Shown here: one piece after another, positions 1 through 6,200 of the stretch
Numbering within the stretch: the stretch's first letter is position 1
Layout: every line of letters begins with the position of its first letter
From: JAZMZS01 sp045586105
Lineage (GTDB): Bacteria > Bacillota > Clostridia > Oscillospirales > CAG-272
Assembly: GCA_045586105.1 (NCBI GenBank)
Contig: JAZMZS010000169.1
Location: 1 to 10,672 of the forward strand
Direction of reading: 5' to 3'
Length of the DNA stretch: 10,672 nt
Notes under the pieces: model-generated
Databases searched by the model: none
Told to the model about the DNA's origin: nothing
The model's input: the letters and a program-made list of their open reading frames with translations, nothing else
Program-made: the position numbers and the translations under genes

Positions 1-136
1 TTACAGAACCTCGGGCGCTTACGTCAGAATGTTCGCGGCGCTGACTCGGTTACGTATGTAAATACGCGCCCTCGTCCTCGCCGCTCCATTCTTCGTCTGA
101 CGAAAAATCTGCGTCGCGAGGAACCTCGCTTGCATA
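1..136. repeat. 136-bp direct repeat, copy 1 (window edge)
   Basis: Positions 1-136 match 221-356 at a constant offset of 220 bp, with only three mismatches visible (positions 3, 23 and 43). Similarity stops abruptly after 136. The unit contains small internal inverted repeats, for example GCGAGG at 116-121 facing CCTCGC at 124-129. The copy touches the window start, so the true unit may extend further left. No credible reading frame uses it. Near-identity argues for recent duplication or ongoing homogenisation. Confidence 0.9.
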
Positions 137-152
137 TTTTCCGTCACCGCTC

Positions 153-190
153 GACTATCCCTCCGCGAGCCTGCTCGCTGAGAAATAGTC
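153..190. repeat. Imperfect inverted repeat (hairpin) between the direct-repeat copies
   Basis: GACTAT at 153-158 pairs with ATAGTC at 185-190, CTC at 161-163 with GAG at 180-182, and GCGAGC at 165-170 with GCTCGC at 173-178, separated by short mismatches. The result is one long imperfect stem. No T-run follows on either strand at the expected place, so it does not look like a terminator. It belongs to the repeat-rich, gene-free stretch 1-660. Confidence 0.6.
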
Positions 191-200
191 AGCCGAGAAA

Positions 201-226
201 CTGCAAGCCCGCAAGCGAGCTTGCAG
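201..226. repeat. Nested inverted repeat at the start of repeat copy 2
   Basis: CTGCAAG at 201-207 is the reverse complement of CTTGCAG at 220-226. Nested inside is the alternative palindrome GCAAGC-GA-GCTTGC at 211-224. The inverted repeat straddles the left boundary of the second direct-repeat copy at 221, so it may mark the junction where the unit was duplicated or inserted. Confidence 0.6.
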
Positions 227-356
227 AACCTCGGGCGCTTACTTCAGAATGTTCGCGGCGCTTACTCGGTTACGTATGTAAATACGCGCCCTCGTCCTCG
301 CCGCTCCATTCTTCGTCTGACGAAAAATCTGCGTCGCGAGGAACCTCGCTTGCATA
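221..356. repeat. 136-bp direct repeat, copy 2
   Basis: Second copy of the unit at 1-136, identical except for three positions. The 84 bp between the copies (137-220) is filled by the two inverted repeats at 153-190 and 201-226. The right boundary is sharp: after the shared TTGCATA the two copies diverge completely. Confidence 0.9.
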
Positions 357-367
357 AATTGCGCAAT

Positions 368-421
368 ACGTCAGATCGAGCGCGTCTCGGTTTTCGGTTA
401 CGTATGTAAATACGCGCCCTC
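368..421. repeat. Degenerate third copy of the direct repeat
   Basis: Positions 394-421 are identical over 28 bp to 46-73 (offset 348). Upstream, ACGTCAGA at 368-375 corresponds to 21-28 with a 1-bp shift, and the sequence between is diverged. It is therefore an older or partial copy that keeps the core around TTACGTATGTAAATAC. After 421 the sequence passes into an unrelated repeat element. Confidence 0.7.
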
Positions 422-428
422 AACCTCG

Positions 429-475
429 CGCTCAGATTCTTCACTGCGGCTGCGCCTCCGTTCAAGAATGACAGC
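429..475 (-). repeat. Short interspersed element, copy A (minus orientation)
   Basis: Read on the minus strand this 47-bp block begins GCTGTCATTCT (465-475) and ends AAGAATCTGAGCG (429-441). The same arrangement, GCTGTCATCCT then GAAGGATCTGAGCG, occurs on the plus strand at 2976-3021. The two copies share ends and length but differ in the middle. Its own ends are inverted (ATTCTT at 436-441, AAGAAT at 464-469), so it can fold into a hairpin. From memory, elements of the form GTCATTCTGAG...GAAGAATCT are common between genes in many bacterial genomes; that identification is recall, not a search. Confidence 0.65.
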
Positions 476-516
476 GGGGCTGAAACGTCATACATAGCGG
501 GGTTGGAGCGCAGCAG

Positions 517-532
517 AGTGCCGTCAGGCACT
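517..532. repeat. Small perfect hairpin AGTGCC-GTCA-GGCACT
   Basis: A 6-bp stem with a 4-nt loop, followed on the plus strand by TTCTTGTTT. It resembles a weak terminator, but there is no plus-strand gene upstream of it in this window, so I read it as part of the hairpin-rich repeat DNA. A gene left of the window would have to read through more than 500 bp of repeats to use it. Confidence 0.45.
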
Positions 533-611
533 TTCTTGTTTCGACATGAGAACAAACTATCGAAGTCTACGCTTCGCTCCGTAACGACACAGCGTCGCCC
601 TGCACAATTCC

Positions 612-664
612 ATAAAACAAAGATCGGACACATCATATCGGGTTCTCCCCTTTTGATGTGACCG
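612..664 (-). terminator. Candidate Rho-independent terminator of glgB
   Basis: About 40 nt past the glgB stop on the minus strand, CGG-T-CACATCA (654-664) pairs with TGATGTG-T-CCG (625-635): an 11-position stem with one internal mismatch and a loop of about 18 nt. It is followed by the T-rich ATCTTTGTTTTATGG (about 610-624). Position and polarity fit a terminator for glgB. The large loop and interrupted T-tract make it imperfect, and it borders the repeat region, so it could instead be a repeat hairpin. Confidence 0.4.
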
Positions 665-702
665 ACCGTTACTTGCAGTTGGAGAAGGCTGTATCTGCCC
701 TT

Positions 703-2691
703 TTACTTCTTCTTGAACACCAGCGCGCATCTCTGAGGCAGATAGCAGAAGAAACCGATCCTGCCGTCCTCGAGCCTTCGCGTGCGGTAGACGTACGCGC
801 CGTCCGTCCTTCCCTGACCCTCAAAGCGCCCGTCGTCGGTCGAGAGTATCACGCTGTACTCACCCTCCTCGAGCACAGGCACGAAGTACCCCTCAAACGA
901 GGCGTGCGGGTGGAAGTTGAAGGCGAAGATATGCTTTTGCCCCTTTGAATAAATGACCACCTTGTCATCCTGATGGATCCAGCGGGATTCGGTGCGCTTC
1001 GGCGTGATCCTCTCACGGCGGAGAAGTCCGATCATCTCACGGTCAAATTCACACAGCCCCTTGTATCTGAGATAGTCCGCATCGGCAAGCGACCACTGGC
1101 GGCGGCAGTAATGGTAGCTCCAGCCGTTACCCTCACGCGGAAAGTCTATCCACTCGGGGTGACCGAATTCGTTACCCATAAAGTTGAGATATCCCTCGCC
1201 CGCGAGTGAAGAGCTGATAAGCCTTATCATCTTGTGCAGGGCGATCCCGCGGTCGATCACGGCGGAATGCGAATTCTTGTCCATTGCGGAGTACATCTCC
1301 GCATCGCACAGACGGAACATTATCGTCTTGTCTCCGACCAGCGCCTGGTCGTGAGACTCGGCGTAGCCTATCGACTTTTCCTTCGGACGGCGGGTCGTCA
1401 GCTCGTACCAGAGCTTCCACATATCCCAGTCCTCGTCACGGAATTCTTTTAAGAATTTTATCCAGAGATCGGGCAGCCCCATGTTGAGACGGTAATCAAA
1501 TCCGATACCTCCGTCCGCTATCGGCAGACACATACCGGGCATTCCGGACATATCCTCGGCTATGGTGAGGGCGTTTTTGTTATATGAATGCACGAGCTCG
1601 TTTGCAAGCTGAAGGTAGCTTACAGCCTCCGTGTCGGTGTTTGGGGAGAAATACATCTCGTACCCCGAGAACGCCGCCCCGAGCCCGTGGTCGTGGTAGA
1701 GCATACTCGTTACCCCGTCAAAGCGGAAGCCGTCAAAGTGGTAGACCTCCATCCAGAAGCGGAGATTTGACAGAAGAAAATGAAGCACCTCGGGCTTTGC
1801 ATAATTAAAGAGCTTCGTGCCCCAGGCGGGATGCTCGCCGCGCCCGCCATCGTGAAAGTATTGGTATTCGGTACCGTCAAAGAGATTCAGCCCCTCACCC
1901 GTGTTCTTGACCGCGTGCGAATGCACGACGTCGAGCAGCACCGCGATCCCCATTTTGTGTGCTGTGTCGATAAGGTGCTTTAGCTCCTCCGGCCTTCCGT
2001 AGCGCGAGGAAGCGGCAAAGAAATTCGATACCTGATAGCCAAAAGACCCATAATAGGGATGCTCCATTACCGCCATTATCTGTATGGTGTTGTAGCCGAG
2101 AGCCTTGATGCGGGGAAGCACGTTTTCTTCAAACTCACGGTAAGTGCCGACCTTGTATTCCTCGGTCGCCATGCCGACGTGGCATTCGTAGATATAAGGA
2201 GTTGCCGCTCTCTTGAAGCCCGCGTCGGTCCAGTTATACGGCGTGTCGGCACTAAGATCCACCTCGGCGCACCACAGGTAGGTCTGCTCGTCCTGAACCA
2301 CGCGCGTAGCGTAGGAGGGAACACGGCGCAGCGCCTCTCCGTTGTGAATAACGACCGCCTGTATCTTCTGCCCGAGAGAGAGCATGTCCGCAGGCAGGTA
2401 TATCTCAAAGACCCCGTGCTCGAGCCGTGTCATCTTGTGTCTGTAGAGATCCCATTCGGCAAAATCCCCCGTGAGATACATATCCTCGGCGGCAGGAGCC
2501 CACTCGCGGTAGACCCAGCCTCCGTCCCTCGTTCTGTGAATTCCGAAATATTTGTATCCCTGCGCATAATCGCAAATATCCTTATCCCCGAGAATATTCT
2601 CGCGGACGGCGTGATAGTTGTTCATTCTGAGCTCAATGTCAGCCTCAAACGGTGCGAGATAAGGGTCGATCTTCAGAATTTTGTAGCTCAT
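703..2691 (-). CDS. glgB: 1,4-alpha-glucan (glycogen) branching enzyme, eukaryote-type GH13_8
   Basis: A 662-residue cytoplasmic enzyme that cuts an alpha-1,4-glucan chain and rejoins it as an alpha-1,6 branch during glycogen synthesis. An N-terminal CBM48-like domain (about residues 50-150, with DGGWVYREWAPAA) precedes a GH13 barrel and a C-terminal all-beta domain (about 565-660). Visible GH13 motifs are DVVHSH (254-259), nucleophile Asp325 in DGFRFDGVTSMLYHDHG, acid/base Glu379 in TIAEDMSGMPG, and Asp448 in YAESHDQALVGDKT. The wording of these motifs and MGNEFGHPEWIDFPREGN (505-521) match the eukaryotic/GBE1-like subfamily GH13_8, not the E. coli-type GH13_9; that assignment is from family knowledge. 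All catalytic residues are present and the length is normal. The start is supported by AAAGGAG a few bases upstream (minus strand). No other glycogen gene is visible nearby, so it appears as a single-gene unit. Confidence 0.95.
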   Translation of the reverse strand: MSYKILKIDPYLAPFEADIELRMNNYHAVRENILGDKDICDYAQGYKYFGIHRTRDGGWVYREWAPAAEDMYLTGDFAEWDLYRHKMTRLEHGVFEIYLPADMLSLGQKIQAVVIHNGEALRRVPSYATRVVQDEQTYLWCAEVDLSADTPYNWTDAGFKRAATPYIYECHVGMATEEYKVGTYREFEENVLPRIKALGYNTIQIMAVMEHPYYGSFGYQVSNFFAASSRYGRPEELKHLIDTAHKMGIAVLLDVVHSHAVKNTGEGLNLFDGTEYQYFHDGGRGEHPAWGTKLFNYAKPEVLHFLLSNLRFWMEVYHFDGFRFDGVTSMLYHDHGLGAAFSGYEMYFSPNTDTEAVSYLQLANELVHSYNKNALTIAEDMSGMPGMCLPIADGGIGFDYRLNMGLPDLWIKFLKEFRDEDWDMWKLWYELTTRRPKEKSIGYAESHDQALVGDKTIMFRLCDAEMYSAMDKNSHSAVIDRGIALHKMIRLISSSLAGEGYLNFMGNEFGHPEWIDFPREGNGWSYHYCRRQWSLADADYLRYKGLCEFDREMIGLLRRERITPKRTESRWIHQDDKVVIYSKGQKHIFAFNFHPHASFEGYFVPVLEEGEYSVILSTDDGRFEGQGRTDGAYVYRTRRLEDGRIGFFCYLPQRCALVFKKK

Positions 2692-2742
2692 GTCCTCTCC
2701 TTTTTACTTCCTTCGTCTTTGGGCGGATACACTTACAAATAC

Positions 2743-2772
2743 AGTATACCACACCGTATACGTCGAATTCAA
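2743..2772 (-). promoter_or_regulatory. Predicted sigma-70-type promoter of glgB
   Basis: On the minus strand a -35 box TTGAAT (2767-2772) lies 18 bp from an extended -10, TGG followed by TATACT (TATACT at 2743-2748). Transcription would start near 2736, leaving an untranslated leader of about 45 nt with a good ribosome site before the ATG at 2691. No operator is recognisable. Confidence 0.6.
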
Positions 2773-2803
2773 GAGGAAATTGGAGAAGGAAGGATGATGG
2801 AAA

Positions 2804-2838
2804 AAGTAAGAAGTAAGAAGTAAGAAGTAAGAAGTAAG
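2804..2838. repeat. Five perfect tandem copies of the heptamer AAGTAAG
   Basis: Five exact 7-bp units run from 2804 to 2838, flanked by partial matches. The tract lies about 30 bp upstream of the glgB -35 box. Short perfect tandem repeats of this kind can change copy number by replication slippage. The unit is not a multiple of three and is not inside a credible gene, so any effect would be on promoter spacing or local DNA shape. Confidence 0.9.
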
Positions 2839-2879
2839 GAGGGTTGTTTGCTTGTGAGAAGATCATGTTTATTATAAAA

Positions 2880-3085
2880 GTGACGAAACGGAGCGCAGCG
2901 TTGCCGTCCCCGGTGGGGGAATATGCACCTTCGGTGCGCGATATTCTGCCTATGGCAGAGCGATATTTCATCCCCGCTGTCATCCTCGAGGGAGGGTTTA
3001 CCCGACCGAAGGATCTGAGCGGGAGAACAAACCTCCGAGGTCTGAGCGTAGCGTTGCCTTCGACTGTCATTGGAATCGTATCTTG
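2880..3085. repeat. Mosaic of short hairpin repeats in the divergent intergenic region
   Basis: This gene-free block is built from short stem-loops set between repeated words. GCACC-TTC-GGTGC lies at 2925-2937 and CTGCC-TAT-GGCAG at 2946-2958, each next to GCGATATT (2938-2945 and 2960-2967). It continues into copy B of the short interspersed element at 2976-3021 and a further GTCTGAGCG...CTGTCAT fragment to about 3070. It sits more than 100 bp upstream of the glgB promoter and ends about 30 bp before the protease promoter. Frames through it translate to low-complexity repeat peptides, not proteins. Confidence 0.7.
2976..3021 (+). repeat. Short interspersed element, copy B (plus orientation)
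   Basis: A 46-bp block starting GCTGTCATCCT and ending GAAGGATCTGAGCG, matching copy A at 429-475 in the opposite orientation. ATCCT (2982-2986) faces AGGAT (3010-3014), so its ends can pair. Conserved ends with a divergent middle suggest a folded RNA or DNA element kept for its termini. Confidence 0.65.
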
Positions 3086-3115
3086 CTCCGGTTCGCTGAT
3101 TTTCTCATTTTATAC

Positions 3116-3144
3116 TTGAAATATCATATCCGCAATGCTATTAT
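3116..3144 (+). promoter_or_regulatory. Strong predicted promoter of the protease-cohesin operon
   Basis: TTGAAA (3116-3121) is followed after 17 bp by TATTAT (3139-3144), itself preceded by TGC, an extended -10. Spacing is ideal and both hexamers are near consensus. Transcription would begin near 3151, giving a leader of about 55 nt before the ATG at 3207. No T-rich terminator is seen between the two plus-strand genes, so this promoter probably serves both. Confidence 0.65.
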
Positions 3145-3206
3145 ATAGATGTATTAGTATAACTATAAGTATCAACAGACCATCATACCCGAAAGGAGCT
3201 TTTGAG

Positions 3207-6200
3207 ATGAAAAAGAACATTTTCAGAATTCTGTCGCTTCTGCTTGCGGTTTGCATGCTCGTGCCGGCACTCGTGTCCTGTATGAACCGTGCATCTGCAC
3301 CCGAGAAGGACCCTGCCATCGGAAATAACATTTCCGCAGGCGGTGATGAGCTGAGCCGCGAGGAGCTCGAGACCATCGTAGGTGTGCTTGACGAGGATGC
3401 AGACCCGTCCGAGCTTACCGACGAGGAGCTTGAGGAGCTTGCGGGAGAGCTTCTCGGAGAGCTTGGAGGCGGAGCCGAAGCGGATGAGCTTACCGACCGT
3501 GAGCTGTCCGAGCTTGCAGCCGAGCTTCTCGGCAAGACCGAACAGAAGCAGGATCCCGCCGACCCCGGCGTTGATGTAAGCGAAAACAAGGAAGCATATG
3601 ACGAGAACGGTGCGATGAAGCTTCCCTTCGACGAGGTATACCCCGAGCTTATCGAGGACGGCGGGATCGAGTTCAGCGGCGAGAGCCTGCTTATCAAGAT
3701 GCCCGTCTCGATCGGCGGAAGGCTTACCGACGGACTGTCGGCGGCGGGCGTCGGCTCGCTTGAGACCGTTGTCGAGCTTGAAGGCTACACCTGGTACAAG
3801 GCAAGCCTCAAGGCAGGCACTGATGCGCAGAGTGCGCTCGCATTCGTCCGTGAGCTCGGCGAGGTCTCTCTTGCCGAATATGATTACGTAGTCAAAACAG
3901 CATCCATCGACGAGTACCGTGATATCGACGAGGCGCTCGGCTTTGAGAACAACAAGCACAAGAAGGACCAGTGGTATCTTCACCATTGCGGAATCCCGGA
4001 AGGCTTCAATTACATGAAGTATGACGGCGGAAAGCCGAGTGTGATCGTTGCCGTGATCGACACGGGTATAGATATCGACCACGAGGATCTCGAGCATAAT
4101 ATTTGGAAGAACACAGCAGAGAAACCCGATAACGGCGTCGACGATGACGGCAACGGCTATATCGACGATTACTACGGTGTCAATATAATCTCAGGCAAGG
4201 GCAGCGGCGACGATGACAACGGCCACGGCACACACGTAGCGGGAATCATCGCCGCACGTAACAACAACCTCGGTACTGTCGGCATAGCCCACAAGGTCAC
4301 AGTCATGCCTGTCAAGGCGGCAAGTGCATCGGGTTATCTTCTTCAGTCCGATATCGCAAAGGCGGTGCTCTATGCATACGAGCATGGAGCTGAGGTCATC
4401 AACATGTCATTTGGCGGTTCTGCCTGCTCTATAGCGGTACAGGATGCGCTGGCAACCGCCTACACCCGCTGTGTGCTCGTTGCATCTGCGGGAAATGAAG
4501 GAATGCCGAACGAGCATGAAACTCTCCCTTCTCTCCCCAACTACCCCGCGGCACTTTCCTACGTGCTCGGAGTTATGGCTGTGGACAAGGAGGGAACCGA
4601 GACCTACTTCACAAACTGGGATCACAAGGCATACAACGGAGTTGAGTACGAGCTTTATGCCCCCGGCTATGATATAATGTCCACTCTTCCCGACAACCGT
4701 TACGGCTCTCTGTCGGGTACGAGTATGGCGGCGCCCGTGGTCTCCGCTATGGCGGCGATCCTCCGCTCCGAGTTTGAGGACAGAGACACCTACCCGACCA
4801 AATTCATCTACGGTCAGCTTGCCTCTACCTCAGAGCATTACGCGGCATGCCTCGATCCCGAAGCACACAAAGATCATAATCTCCCGCAGATAGCGGATCT
4901 GTATTCCGCCCTCACCAAGCTCCCGAAGCCCGAGGTGGGCGTGCAGGAGCACCTTGCGTTCGATACCGCAGGGCTCGCGGGTGATACGGCGAAAAAGAAC
5001 AACGGCGACGGCGTGATAGATGCGGGCGAGACCATCTCTCTCGGTCTTGTTCTGCGCAACCGCTGGGGAATGAGCAAGAATACCGTTGTCACCATAGATG
5101 CAAGATCGGCGGCAGGCGTTGCCGACCCATATATCACCTTCGTTAATCCGACAGTAAACTACGATACCGTAGGCACCTATTCAACACAGGATTGCGGAAG
5201 GATCTACACGGACGGGCTCCACACGGGATGGGAGAATCCCTTCATCGTGAAGATCGCCGATAATTGCCCCAACGATTATATCGTTAGTGTGAACGTCCAT
5301 ATAGAGTATGAAAACGGCATCGACGGCAGTGACAGAACCGTGTATACAGCGGAGGACACCTTTACCTTCACGGTACGCAACGGCGTTATCCTCCCCTCGG
5401 TCATCGACGGGGATATGACCCTCACCCCCGACAATCTCTACATTATCCCCAATTCCACCGTAATAGAGCCGGGCGTCACCGTCCGTGTGCTCGCGGGCAC
5501 CAACATCCGGTTCTGGTCTGACGATCCCTCTGACCCGTATGCCGATACCTACGTTGCATTCCTCTCGGTCAAGGGTAGATTCCTCGTCGAAGGAACCAAG
5601 GAGGCACCCGTCAGAATATACCCGAGCGAGCTGATGTCGCAGTACAACGTGGATATCAGGGCGGATGCGGGCGGCTACGTGTCGCTTGTCTATGCCGACG
5701 TGACGAATCTCGGTGTGAACAGATTCGATAACCTCATAAACTACGCTGATCACTGTACCTTCCGGGCAAGCGGCGGCAAGAGCCTGCGCTTCCGTACTAT
5801 CGGATCCGGCTCTGTCGGCGATACCTCCACGACCACCCCGCACCTTGCACAGTTCGGGCTCGTAGAGAATTCCGTATTCTACAGGATCGGTCTGGCAAAC
5901 GGCAACTACTATCATCTTTCGGGTAACGCCGAGCGCTGTATATTTGCCGATTGCGGCATCAATTTCAAGGAGGGCAGCTTCACCTCGCAGAGCTGTGTGT
6001 TCCTCGGCAACACCTACGTCGATCAGACCACACCGAATGTGTACCGCCGCTCCTCTATGACGCTGAAATCCCCTGACGCCCTGAGCGTCTCGAGCGTATT
6101 ATACCGTGAGGAAACGGGAACTACCTACGTGAGATCCGGTGAGATAGATCCTCTTGTCTTAGAGAAGCTCGGCGGAACCTATCTTGTCCTGAATGATAGC

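Noticed and set aside
1..421. CRISPR array
   Set aside because: Repeat units are 136 bp with one 84-bp spacer and a degenerate third copy; there are no short regular repeats with unique spacers and no cas genes.
517..540. Plus-strand terminator at AGTGCC-GTCA-GGCACT
   Set aside because: There is no plus-strand gene upstream in the window, and the following T-tract is interrupted; it fits the surrounding hairpin repeats better.
262..636. 124-codon minus-strand open frame in the left intergenic region
   Set aside because: It runs through the direct repeat, the interspersed element and the hairpins, gives an Arg-rich low-complexity peptide, and has no convincing ribosome site. Open frames through such repeats are usually accidental.
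2059..2823. 254-codon plus-strand frame opposite the start of glgB
   Set aside because: It is fully antisense to a well-supported enzyme, ends in the heptamer repeat, and has no recognisable domain. The glgB catalytic motifs are all intact on the other strand.
3135..3206. Upstream in-frame start that would lengthen the protease by 24 residues
   Set aside because: The ATG at 3135 lies inside the promoter spacer, just upstream of the -10 box and of the predicted transcript start, lacks a ribosome site, and would bury the lipoprotein signal peptide.
3183..4097. 304-codon minus-strand frame opposite the protease N-terminus
   Set aside because: It is antisense to the signal peptide, acidic segment, propeptide and catalytic Asp region, its product is Leu/Val-rich without motifs, and no promoter or ribosome site supports it.
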